Source of the DNA: Actinomadura sp. KC06
Lineage (GTDB): Bacteria; Actinomycetota; Actinomycetes; Streptosporangiales; Streptosporangiaceae
Reading direction: 5' to 3'
DNA: 64,000 nt
Assembly: GCF_004348735.1 (NCBI RefSeq)
Contig: NZ_SMKT01000002.1
Coordinates: 113,522 to 177,521, forward strand
Below the pieces are notes generated by a model that saw only the letters and a program-made list of their open reading frames with translations, was not told where the DNA came from and did not search any database. Every line of letters starts with the position of its first letter. Within the stretch, counting starts at the first letter, position 1. Positions 35,644 through 42,995 of this stretch are shown here, one piece after another. The position numbers and the translations under genes are program-made.

Positions 35644-36081
35644 ATGACTACAACACGTATGGCGCAGGACGAGCTGGACCTCCCCCGGATGCTCGCGCGG
35701 GTCGAACGCGGCATCGCCGGACGGCTCGCCGCCGCGCTGAAGACGGCCGGCTCCACCGTCGAGGAATGGCGCGTGATCTCCCTGCTCGCCGACGGCGCCG
35801 GGCACACGATGACCGAGATAGCCGAGTTCGCCCTGCTCCCCGCACCGACGCTCACCAAGGTGATCGACCGGCTGGTGTCGGCGGGGCTGGTGTTCCGGCG
35901 CGTCGACGAGGCCGACCGGCGCAGGGTGCTGGCGTTCCTGTCCGAGCACGGCCGCGAGTCGTCCGACCGGCTGACCGCGGCGATCGAGGCCGAGTGGCGC
36001 GGCGTCCAGGACGCGGTGGGGCAGGAGGAGCTGGCGCTGCTGCGCGTCCTCCTCACGAGGATGTCCGCACGGCTGACCTGA
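35644..36081 (+). CDS. MarR-family transcriptional regulator
   Basis: A 145-residue winged-helix regulator. Residues about 30-100 hold the MarR core: VEEWRVISLLADGAGHTMTEIAEFALLPAPTLTKVIDRLVSAGLVFRRVDEADRRRVLAFLSEHG, with the recognition helix in APTLTKVIDRLV and the DRRRVLAFL wing. The start is ATG 35644; an in-frame TTG at 35632 and ATG 35659 are alternatives, and no clear ribosome site is seen. Divergent from the AmiC-like gene across a 65-base spacer that carries a candidate operator. It probably represses itself and the AmiC/hydrolase genes and is released by a small ligand, as usual for MarR. Confidence 0.9.
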   Translation: MTTTRMAQDELDLPRMLARVERGIAGRLAAALKTAGSTVEEWRVISLLADGAGHTMTEIAEFALLPAPTLTKVIDRLVSAGLVFRRVDEADRRRVLAFLSEHGRESSDRLTAAIEAEWRGVQDAVGQEELALLRVLLTRMSARLT

Positions 36082-36095
36082 TCTTGCTTTCTTCC

Positions 36096-36115
36096 GAAAT
36101 ACTTTCTGGCGAAAG
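36096..36115. promoter_or_regulatory. GAAA-N3-TTTC motif and short hairpin between convergent genes
   Basis: GAAATACTTTC at 36096-36106 fits the operator consensus but lies between the 3' ends of the marR-like and amidase genes. It overlaps a 5-bp stem CTTTC/GAAAG (36102-36115, loop TGGC). It may be a weak bidirectional terminator or a chance match; I favour the former. Confidence 0.3.
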
Positions 36116-36123
36116 CGTCCAGG

Positions 36124-36927
36124 TCAGCGGAGGAAGTTCTCGAACCCGGCGGCCAGGGCCTCGGCCATGCGCTGCCGGAACGGGGCGCTGGACAGCTTGG
36201 CCGCGTCCCCCGGGTTCTGCATGTTGCCGCACTCGATGAACACGATCGGCACCGTGGACATGTTCAGCCCGCCGAGATCGCTGCGCCGGTCCAGGCCGTC
36301 GCGTCCGCGGTAGGTCGAATAGGGGATGCCGGTCCCGGAGCGGTAGGCGTCCCGGATCGCCGTGCCGAGTCTCCGGGACGGCTCGACGATCGGCGCGTTC
36401 TTCCCCACGGCCACCGGCTCGATGACATGGAACCCATGCCCGGACGCCTCAGCGCCATCGGCGTGGATCGACACGGACGCGTCGGCGCGCAGCCGGTTCC
36501 CGATGTCCGCCCGCTCTGTGACGCAGGGCCCGACGCCGGTGTCGTCCTTCCGCGTCAGCGTCACTTTCGCACCCCGCTCTTGGAGGACGTGCGCCAGCCG
36601 GTTGGCGACGTCCCAGGTGAAGGCGTGCTCGCTGTAACCGTCCCGCGTGTTGGTCCCGACCGTGTTGCACGCCTTGTAACCGTTGCCGACGAAGACCTTC
36701 TTGTTGATCTGCTCCGAGTGGTCGGCGTTTCCGCCGTTGTGACCGGGGTCGATGACGATGACCTTCCCGTCCACCGCCGACCCGCCGGTGGCGCTGGCAC
36801 TGGTCGTCCGTGTACCGCCCGTGGTCGGGGGCGACGGCTCGCGATCAGGAGATCCCCCGCACGCGGCCAGCATCGCGAGGCACAGCCCGGCACCCGTGGC
36901 AGCAGGCCCGCACCCATGACTCAGCAC
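36124..36927 (-). CDS. Lipoprotein N-acetylmuramoyl-L-alanine amidase (Amidase_3)
   Basis: A 267-residue cell-wall hydrolase. The N-terminus is a lipoprotein signal (AMLAACGG, Cys near 23) followed by a Ser/Thr/Gly linker. The zinc-amidase signatures are VIDPGHNGG (His near 62), SEHAFTWDVA (Glu), SVSIHADGA (His near 150) and VFIECGNMQN (catalytic Glu near 230), as in AmiC/CwlM enzymes that cut the bond between muramic acid and L-alanine. Two more cysteines (CNT and CVT) could form a disulphide. The GTG start at 36927 is preceded by a G-rich stretch. Divergent from the FAD oxidase. A role in septation or spore-wall turnover is plausible but not shown. Confidence 0.9.
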   Translation of the reverse strand: MLSHGCGPAATGAGLCLAMLAACGGSPDREPSPPTTGGTRTTSASATGGSAVDGKVIVIDPGHNGGNADHSEQINKKVFVGNGYKACNTVGTNTRDGYSEHAFTWDVANRLAHVLQERGAKVTLTRKDDTGVGPCVTERADIGNRLRADASVSIHADGAEASGHGFHVIEPVAVGKNAPIVEPSRRLGTAIRDAYRSGTGIPYSTYRGRDGLDRRSDLGGLNMSTVPIVFIECGNMQNPGDAAKLSSAPFRQRMAEALAAGFENFLR

Positions 36928-37046
36928 CGCGCCCCCCGTGACAGCTCGCTTGCCCCTCTGACAATCTGCGCAGCGGGGGGCCGCCTAAACAAGCAGGTCC
37001 GGGCGGCGGCCATCGTGGACGATGGGGCGACGCGGAAGGAGCGGCG

Positions 37047-38633
37047 ATGGCGCGGTCGTGGTGGGGCTGGGGCAACGTCGAGGACGCGGTCCGCGGCGCC
37101 GAACTGGACGCGCTGCTCGCCCGGGCGCGTGCGCTGGCGCCCGGCGAGCTGACCGGTCACGAGCCGCCGGGCATCGCCTCGCTCGGCCTGCCCGCGTCCC
37201 GGATCTCCCCGCCCGCCGCGCTCGCCGGCCTCTGCTCCGCCGATCCCGCCGACCGCGCCGCGCACGCGCACGGCAAGGCGTTCCGGGACGTGGTCCGCAA
37301 CCTGCACGGCGACCTGCGCCACGTCCCCGACCTCATCGCCCGGCCGCGCGGCGAACGCGACCTGATCGACCTGCTCGACTGGTGCGGCCGCGGCGGGATC
37401 GCCGTGATCCCCTACGGCGGCGGCAGCTCGGTGGTCGGCGGGATCGAGCCGCGGTTCGAGGACGGCCGCGCGGCCGTCACCGTCGACCTGACCCGGATGG
37501 GCGACGTCCTGGAGATCGACCCGGTGAGCCGGGCGGCACGCGTCCAGGCCGGGGCGTACGGCCCGCATCTGGAGGACCGGCTCAGGCCGCACGGGCTGAC
37601 GCTGCGGCACTTCCCGCAGTCGTTCGAGTTCTCCACGCTGGGCGGCTGGCTGGCCACCCGCTCCGGCGGCCACTACGCGACCCTGGACACGCACATCGAC
37701 GACCTCGTCGAATCGATGCGCGTCGTCACGCCGAGCGGGGTCGGCGAGTCGCGGCGGCTGCCCGGTTCGGGCGCCGGGCCGTCCCCGGACCGGCTCTTCC
37801 TCGGCAGCGAAGGGACGCTCGGCATCATCACCGAGGCGTGGATGCGGCTGCGGGAGCGTCCGCGGTGGCGGGCCAGGGCGTCCGTGCGCTTCGCCGACCA
37901 CTCCGCGGCCGTCGCGGCGACCCGGGCCGTCGCGCAGAGCGGGCTGAACCCGGCGAACTGCAGGCTCCTCGACGCCGCCGAGGCGCTGGTCAACGCAGGC
38001 GTCTCCGTCGGCGGCGGGGTCCTGGTGCTCGGCTTCGAGTCCGCCGATCATCCGGTGGACGCGTCCCTCGACCGCGCGGTGGAACTCTGCCGCGATCACG
38101 GCGGCGAGGCCGCCGGCGAATCCGCGGGCGGCAGTCCCGGCGACGCGTGGCGCTCATCGTTCCTGCGAATGCCCTACCAGCGGGACGCGCTGGCCCGGCA
38201 CGCGCTGATCGTGGAGACGTTCGAGACGTCCTGCACCTGGGACGGGTTCGACCGGCTCCACCATGCGGTCACCGAGGCGGCCCTGGCGGCGATCCGCGAA
38301 GTGGCGGGTGGCGGCGTGGTGACCTGCCGCTTCACTCACGTCTACCCGGACGGCCCCGCTCCCTACTTCGGCGTCTACGCGCCCGGCCGCTGGGACGGCC
38401 TGCTCGCCCAGTGGGACGAGATCAAGGCGGCCGTGTCCGAGGCGATCGCGGCGAACGGCGGCACGATCACCCACCACCACGCGGTCGGCCGCGACCACCG
38501 CCCCTGGTACGACCGCCAGCGCCCCGGCCCGTTCGCCGCCGCGCTCACCGCCGCCAAGGCGGCCCTCGATCCGGCGGGAATCCTCAACCCCGGAGTTCTC
38601 CTTCCCGATCGGCATTTGTCAGGACACGCCTGA
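37047..38633 (+). CDS. FAD-linked oxidase, alkyl-dihydroxyacetonephosphate synthase-like
   Basis: A 528-residue flavoprotein of the FAD_binding_4/FAD-oxidase C family. FAD contacts are IPYGGGSSVVGG near 120-131 and STLGGWLATRSGGHYAT near 197; THHHAVGRDH near 474 matches the active-site histidine block of alkyl-DHAP synthases (TRITHHHGVG-type). ADPS enzymes make ether lipids in eukaryotes, and bacterial relatives are usually annotated as FAD-binding oxidases of unknown substrate; the assignment to ether lipid synthesis is therefore tentative. AAGGAG lies 6 bases before ATG 37047. The next gene begins 25 bases on and may be co-transcribed, although its own -10 box is also visible. Confidence 0.88.
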   Translation: MARSWWGWGNVEDAVRGAELDALLARARALAPGELTGHEPPGIASLGLPASRISPPAALAGLCSADPADRAAHAHGKAFRDVVRNLHGDLRHVPDLIARPRGERDLIDLLDWCGRGGIAVIPYGGGSSVVGGIEPRFEDGRAAVTVDLTRMGDVLEIDPVSRAARVQAGAYGPHLEDRLRPHGLTLRHFPQSFEFSTLGGWLATRSGGHYATLDTHIDDLVESMRVVTPSGVGESRRLPGSGAGPSPDRLFLGSEGTLGIITEAWMRLRERPRWRARASVRFADHSAAVAATRAVAQSGLNPANCRLLDAAEALVNAGVSVGGGVLVLGFESADHPVDASLDRAVELCRDHGGEAAGESAGGSPGDAWRSSFLRMPYQRDALARHALIVETFETSCTWDGFDRLHHAVTEAALAAIREVAGGGVVTCRFTHVYPDGPAPYFGVYAPGRWDGLLAQWDEIKAAVSEAIAANGGTITHHHAVGRDHRPWYDRQRPGPFAAALTAAKAALDPAGILNPGVLLPDRHLSGHA

Positions 38634-38644
38634 TCCATCGCGGC

Positions 38645-38650
38645 TATCGT
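38645..38650 (+). promoter_or_regulatory. Possible leaderless -10 box (TATCGT) before the proline-rich gene
   Basis: TATCGT, a TANNNT-type -10 hexamer, ends 8 bases before GTG 38659, and no ribosome site is visible, the usual picture of a leaderless actinobacterial transcript. No clear -35 is seen. Confidence 0.35.
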
Positions 38651-38658
38651 CGTACGCC

Positions 38659-39387
38659 GTGAACGCGCCCCCGCCCCCAGGCGCTCCGGGCCCTTCCGGC
38701 CCCGGACCGGCGCCCCCCGAACCCCACGGCCCGACGCCGAGCGCGCCCCCGACGCAGATCCCCGGCGCACCGCCGCCCAGCACGATGCCGGGTACCCCGC
38801 ACCGACCGGCGTACGGCCCGGCCCATGGCGGGCCTCCCGGCCCCGGACCCATGCCCGGCGGGCCGCCAGGGACGATGCCGGGTGGGATGCAGGGGCCTAT
38901 GCATGGTGGGCCGCCAGGGGCGATGCCGCCCTTCGGGCGGCCGCCGTTTGCGCCGCGAAAGAAGAAGGGGCCCATGGTGGCCCTGCTCCTGCTGGCGGCG
39001 GTCGTCGTCATCCTCGGCGGCGGGATCGGAACCGCCGTCTATGTCTCCGAAGTCCGGCCGCGCAATTACCTCGAAGACTGGCGCCGCCAGATGGGGTACG
39101 CCGACACGCTCGTCATGACGAACAGTTTCGTGGAGAGCAAGCGGGTGCACATCACGCTGGAGCAGGGGTGCTCCCCGGCCATCCCCTGCAACCCGCACCC
39201 CGCCAAGGACATCGTGGAATGGCTCAGCCGGGGCGGCGTGGCCACCATGACCGAACAGGAAGCGGCGAAGTGCTTCGGCGAGGGCTGCCAGCGCGTCTTC
39301 TACTACGAGGGGCACAAGCTCGTCGTCGAATTCGAGAAGGTCTCCTTGACCTGGAATTTCCGGGTACAGATCGACATGTACTGGTGA
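38659..39387 (+). CDS. Proline/glycine-rich single-pass membrane protein
   Basis: A 242-residue protein. Residues 1-105 are Pro/Gly/Met-rich (GPAPPEPHGPTPSAPP, GGPPGTMPGG repeats) and presumably cytoplasmic; KKKGP and a hydrophobic helix at about 105-129 (MVALLLLAAVVVILGGGIGTAVYV) anchor it. The outer 110 residues include three to four cysteines (GCSPAIPC, KCFGEGC) that may form disulphides. I do not recognise the outer domain. The GTG start lacks a ribosome site and may be read from a leaderless message. Similar Pro-rich, DUF-type membrane proteins are common in actinomycetes; no function can be assigned. Confidence 0.72.
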   Translation: MNAPPPPGAPGPSGPGPAPPEPHGPTPSAPPTQIPGAPPPSTMPGTPHRPAYGPAHGGPPGPGPMPGGPPGTMPGGMQGPMHGGPPGAMPPFGRPPFAPRKKKGPMVALLLLAAVVVILGGGIGTAVYVSEVRPRNYLEDWRRQMGYADTLVMTNSFVESKRVHITLEQGCSPAIPCNPHPAKDIVEWLSRGGVATMTEQEAAKCFGEGCQRVFYYEGHKLVVEFEKVSLTWNFRVQIDMYW

Positions 39388-39500
39388 GCCTCCGGGCGCC
39401 CGTACGCCGGGGGGCGTAGGCGGCGAGCAGCCCGCTGGGGGATGTCGGGACGCGGAGGGAGCGGCGATCGTGGCGGCGGCATAGAGCAGAGGAGGCTCTC

Positions 39501-40805
39501 ATGAAACGTCGGACACGCGCCGTCGCGTGGCTCTCTCCGGGTGTCGGGATCGCGGTGCTGCTCGGCAGCGCGCCGGCAGTGAACGCCCAGGCATCGCAGC
39601 CGGTGGACAGGTGGATCGCGCGGCATGCCGTCCCGCTCGCGACCGCCGACCCGTCCGCGCCGCTGGACGATCTGGCCCCCCTTCGCCGGTCGGTCGGGGA
39701 CGCGGCGGTCGTCGGCCTCGGCGAGTCGGTGCACGGCACGGCCGAGGAGACCACGCTCAAGCTGCGCGCCCTCCGCTTCCTGGTGGAGCGGATGGGGTTC
39801 CGGTCCATCGCCTGGGAAGAGGACTGGACGATGGGGCTCACGATCAACGAGTACGTCCTGACCGGGAAGGGCGATCCGGACGCGCTCGTGCGGGACATGA
39901 GCTTCCAATGGCGGACGCGCGAAATGGCGGACGTCCTGCGGTGGCTGCGCGCTTACAACGCCGGCCAGAAGGAAAAGGTCCGGTTCGTCGGCGTCGAGTA
40001 CTACTTCACGCGTCCGCTGGCCTACGACGGCATCAAGGCATATGTCGCGAAGACCGCTCCGGAACGCCTTCCCGAATTGCGCAAGCACAAGATCGTGCGT
40101 CCGTGGACGTCGGACATGCCCGTATACACCAGCTGGTTCAAAGAAAAGGTCGAGGACAAGCGTTCGTACGTCCGGCATGCGCGCCAGGTGTACGAGCTGG
40201 TCAAGGACCTCCCGGACGGGGGCCGCGACCACGAGGTGGCCCTGCACCACGCCAGGCAGATCGTGTCGTTCTACGAGCATTTCCTGCTGGAATTCAACGA
40301 GGCCAACGCCTACCGGGACGCCCACGCCGCGAAGAACCTGGCGTGGTGGCGGACGCACAGCGGCGGCGACAAGATCGTCTACTGGGGCGCGAGCGCGCAC
40401 ACCTCCAACGCCCCGGAACTCCACGTCACCGCGCAGAACGGGCAGGACCTGCGCTACCCCACCGCCGGCTCGCACCTGCGGCGCCGGTACGGGCAGCGGT
40501 ACCGGTCGATCGGCTTCACGCTCGGCCATGGCGAGGCGAGCCTCGGCCCGGGGCAGACGGTCGCCCTCGCGCGTCCGGCCCCGAACTGGTTCGAGCGGCG
40601 GTTCGGCGAGGTCCGCGCGGCGCAGTTCGTCCTGGACCTGCGCTCCCCCACCCCGGCGCCGGTCCGCCGGTGGCTGGACGCGCCCGCCGCCACCCGCGGC
40701 CTTCCGCATTTCGGGGCGGGCTCGACCACGACCGGGGGCTCGCTGTCCCAGTGGTTCGACGTGATCGTCCACCGCCACGAGGTCTCTCCAGCGCAACCGG
40801 CCTGA
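39501..40805 (+). CDS. Secreted erythromycin-esterase-like hydrolase
   Basis: A 434-residue protein with a signal peptide (MKRRTRAVAWLSPGVGIAVLLGSAPAVNA). The Ere-like core is recognisable: VVGLGESVHGTAEETTLKLRALRFLVERMGFRSIAWEEDW near residues 70-115, VRFVGVEYYF, KIVYWGASAHTSN and YRSIGFTLGHGEA. In EreA/EreC the histidine in GESxHG and the glutamates shown by ESVHG and AWEED are catalytic and hydrolyse the macrolactone ring; many family members, however, act on other esters. GAGGAGG lies 5 bases before ATG 39501. It stands alone between the Pro-rich gene and the chitinase cluster. Real macrolide resistance is not established by sequence. Confidence 0.85.
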   Translation: MKRRTRAVAWLSPGVGIAVLLGSAPAVNAQASQPVDRWIARHAVPLATADPSAPLDDLAPLRRSVGDAAVVGLGESVHGTAEETTLKLRALRFLVERMGFRSIAWEEDWTMGLTINEYVLTGKGDPDALVRDMSFQWRTREMADVLRWLRAYNAGQKEKVRFVGVEYYFTRPLAYDGIKAYVAKTAPERLPELRKHKIVRPWTSDMPVYTSWFKEKVEDKRSYVRHARQVYELVKDLPDGGRDHEVALHHARQIVSFYEHFLLEFNEANAYRDAHAAKNLAWWRTHSGGDKIVYWGASAHTSNAPELHVTAQNGQDLRYPTAGSHLRRRYGQRYRSIGFTLGHGEASLGPGQTVALARPAPNWFERRFGEVRAAQFVLDLRSPTPAPVRRWLDAPAATRGLPHFGAGSTTTGGSLSQWFDVIVHRHEVSPAQPA

Positions 40806-40957
40806 ACTTGCCCAAGGACCAGGGCCCGGATTGGCGAAAAGTGCCGACATTCTCCTGACACCGGCGTGGTTCGGTCCATTAGCTGGGCTGGGCTGACACC
40901 ACGCCGGCCGGACGGGGTTGCCGGAAAACGGCGGGCTGGTTACGGTTCAGTCGATTA

Positions 40958-40974
40958 ATAGGAAGGTTTCCTAT
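40958..40974. promoter_or_regulatory. ROK/CsnR-like operator of the first chitinase
   Basis: ATAGGAAGGTTTCCTAT is a 7-3-7 palindrome that resembles the AGGAAAGTTTCCT core of CsnR-type (ROK repressor) operators controlling actinomycete chitosanase genes, from memory. It recurs, inverted, at 42903-42919 ahead of the second chitinase. It lies 120 bases upstream of the TTG start, in the promoter region. Confidence 0.6.
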
Positions 40975-41094
40975 CAGATTTGAGGTCGAACCCGTGCCCC
41001 GCTCGCCCCCCGCCGATATCACGCCATGCCGTCCGACGTACCTCGGGGTTCGGGGGATTCCCGCGTGTCCGCATCTCCTTTCCCGGGAGTGAAA

Positions 41095-42618
41095 TTGACA
41101 AGATTCCGCCCTGGCCTCCTCTTCACCGCCCTCTGTGCCCTTGTCCTCGCACTGCTCGTCCCGACGCCGGCGAACGCCGCGTCGACGGCGAAGGCGACCT
41201 TCACCAAGGCCGCGGACTGGGGTTCGGGGTACGAGGCCCGATACACGATCACCAACGCGACCGAGTCGGCGATCTCCGGCTGGAAGGTCGAGTTCGACCT
41301 CCCGTCCGGCACGACCATCGGCTCCTACTGGGACGCGCTGCTCACCAAGTCCGGGCAGCACGCCACCTTCACCAACCGCAACTACAACGCCACCGTCGCC
41401 GCCGGCGCGTCCGTCACCTTCGGGTTCCTGGTGAGCGGTTCGGGTGCTCCCACGAACTGCACCGTCAACGGCGGATCCTGCAGCGGCGACACCACCCCCG
41501 GAGCGCCCTCCGCTCCCGGCGAGGTCTCGGTGACCGGCAAGACGGACAGCTCCCTGACCCTGTCGTGGGGCCCCGCGTCCGGGACGGTCACCGGCTACCG
41601 CGTCTACGAGGGCGACGACGTCCGCGCGACGGTGAACGCGACGAGCACCACCATCTCCGGACTGGAGAAGTGCTCCAACCACACCTACACGGTCAAGGCG
41701 TACAACGGTGTCGGCGAGTCCGCGGGATCCGCGGTCTCCGGCACCACGAGCGGCTGCACCGTGCCGGACGTCGGCAAGCACGCCGCCCCCTACCTCTACC
41801 TGGGCTGGGGCAACCCGCCCGACCCGGTCACGGTGATGAACGCGTCCGGGATCAAGATGTTCACGATGGCCTTCATCCTGGCTCAGAACGGCTGCAACCC
41901 GGCCTGGGACAGCCAGCGCCCGCTGAAGGGCGGCGTGGACGAGCAGGCGATCAACAAGATCCGCGCGGCCGGCGGTGACATCATGCCGTCCATCGGCGGC
42001 TGGTCCGGCAACAAGCTCGGCCCGAACTGCTCGACCCCCGAGGCCCTGGCCGGCGCCTACCAGAAGGTCATCGACGCCTACGGCCTCAAGTCCATCGACG
42101 TCGACATCGAGAACACCGACGAGTTCGAGAACCCGGCCGTCCAGGACCGGATCCTCGGCGCCCTGAAGATCGTCGAGCAGAAGAACCCCGGCATCCAGAC
42201 GATCCTGACGCTCCCCGTCCTCGCCAGCGGCCCGAACTCGTGGGGCAAGCGCCTCATCGACCGCGCGGCCGAGCTGCAGGTCCCCGTGGACGTCTGGTCG
42301 ATCATGCCGTTCAACTTCAACGGCCACTCGGACATGTACGGCAACACCGTCAAGTCGTCCGAGGGCCTCAAGGCGGCTCTGGTGTCGGCCTTCAAGTGGT
42401 CCGACGAGGTCGCCTACACCCACATGGGCATCTCCGGCATGAACGGCCGGTCCGACGTGGGCGAGATCACGACCACCGCGATCTGGACCCAGATCCGCGA
42501 CTGGGCCAAGCAGAAGAACCTGGCCAGGCTGACGTTCTGGGCGGTCAACCGCGACCGTCCCGGCAGCGGCACCGACCAGACCGACTGGCAGTTCAGCAAG
42601 ATCACTGCCGGTTTCTGA
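41095..42618 (+). CDS. GH18 chitinase with CBM2 and FnIII modules (1)
   Basis: A 507-residue secreted chitinase. The signal peptide ([28 protein letters not shown]) is followed by a CBM2-type cellulose/chitin-binding module (about 28-125; NWxxGx[29 protein letters not shown]), an FnIII domain (about 140-222) and a GH18 barrel (about 230-507). The catalytic stretch SIDVDIEN puts the acid at Glu near 339 with two aspartates before it. The TTG at 41095 is chosen because GGGAG lies 5 bases upstream and it gives an ideal signal peptide; upstream frames extend to 41026. The second chitinase has the same leader and a matching TTG. Hydrolyses chitin outside the cell; endo or exo type cannot be told. 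Confidence 0.88.
   Translation: MTRFRPGLLFTALCALVLALLVPTPANAASTAKATFTKAADWGSGYEARYTITNATESAISGWKVEFDLPSGTTIGSYWDALLTKSGQHATFTNRNYNATVAAGASVTFGFLVSGSGAPTNCTVNGGSCSGDTTPGAPSAPGEVSVTGKTDSSLTLSWGPASGTVTGYRVYEGDDVRATVNATSTTISGLEKCSNHTYTVKAYNGVGESAGSAVSGTTSGCTVPDVGKHAAPYLYLGWGNPPDPVTVMNASGIKMFTMAFILAQNGCNPAWDSQRPLKGGVDEQAINKIRAAGGDIMPSIGGWSGNKLGPNCSTPEALAGAYQKVIDAYGLKSIDVDIENTDEFENPAVQDRILGALKIVEQKNPGIQTILTLPVLASGPNSWGKRLIDRAAELQVPVDVWSIMPFNFNGHSDMYGNTVKSSEGLKAALVSAFKWSDEVAYTHMGISGMNGRSDVGEITTTAIWTQIRDWAKQKNLARLTFWAVNRDRPGSGTDQTDWQFSKITAGF
41575..41613 (+). repeat. 39-base exact repeat in the FnIII module (copy 1)
   Basis: The segment encoding [13 protein letters not shown] is identical over 39 bases to 45258-45296 in the third chitinase. 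It indicates recent copying or gene conversion of the FnIII cassette, while flanking bases differ. Confidence 0.75.
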
Positions 42619-42630
42619 CCACCCTCCAGG

Positions 42631-42663
42631 CGGCCCGCGTCCCAGCTCCGGGGACGCGGGCCG
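42631..42663 (+). terminator. Rho-independent-type terminator after chitinase 1
   Basis: CGGCCCGCGTCCC (42631-42643) pairs perfectly with GGGACGCGGGCCG (42651-42663) around a 7-base loop, 13 bases after the stop. A short CCCTTT follows rather than a T-run, as is common in this GC range. It separates chitinase 1 from the next transcript. Confidence 0.7.
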
Positions 42664-42730
42664 CACCCTTTCCGCCATCCGCCGATTGGCACACCGGGCG
42701 GGTGTTCCGCCGAGTTCCTCCAATGGCCTA

Positions 42731-42749
42731 ATTGGCGAGTATCGCCAAT
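42731..42749. promoter_or_regulatory. 8-3-8 palindrome upstream of chitinase 2
   Basis: ATTGGCGAGTATCGCCAAT is an exact inverted repeat in the 377-base gap between the first two chitinases, about 155 bases upstream of the ROK-type operator. Chitinase 1 has the half-site ATTGGCGA at about 40832, in the equivalent part of its promoter. It may be a second operator or a weak hairpin; no protein can be named. Confidence 0.4.
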
Positions 42750-42902
42750 GGAACGGGCCATCGCCGGGCAGGTAGTGCCGATATTCGGGCGGGCCCGGGC
42801 TGGTTCGGTGTTCAAGCTGGGGTGGTTGCTCTATGCAGGTGGCGAGGTTCCGGAAAGGGCTTGCCCAGGTCACGGAGGCTCGTTACCTTGCTTTCAAAAC
42901 TG

Positions 42903-42919
42903 ATAGGAAACCTTCCTAT
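42903..42919. promoter_or_regulatory. ROK/CsnR-like operator of the second chitinase
   Basis: ATAGGAAACCTTCCTAT is the exact reverse complement of the site at 40958-40974. TTGCTT (42889-42894) about 10 bases upstream may be a -35 element, so a bound repressor would cover the -10 region. Confidence 0.6.
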
Positions 42920-42995
42920 CGATTAGCGATCTAGCAGCAGTGACCTACTCGGGGTTCGGGGGAATCCGCCAAGCTTCCTACCGATGGAGTGAGAG

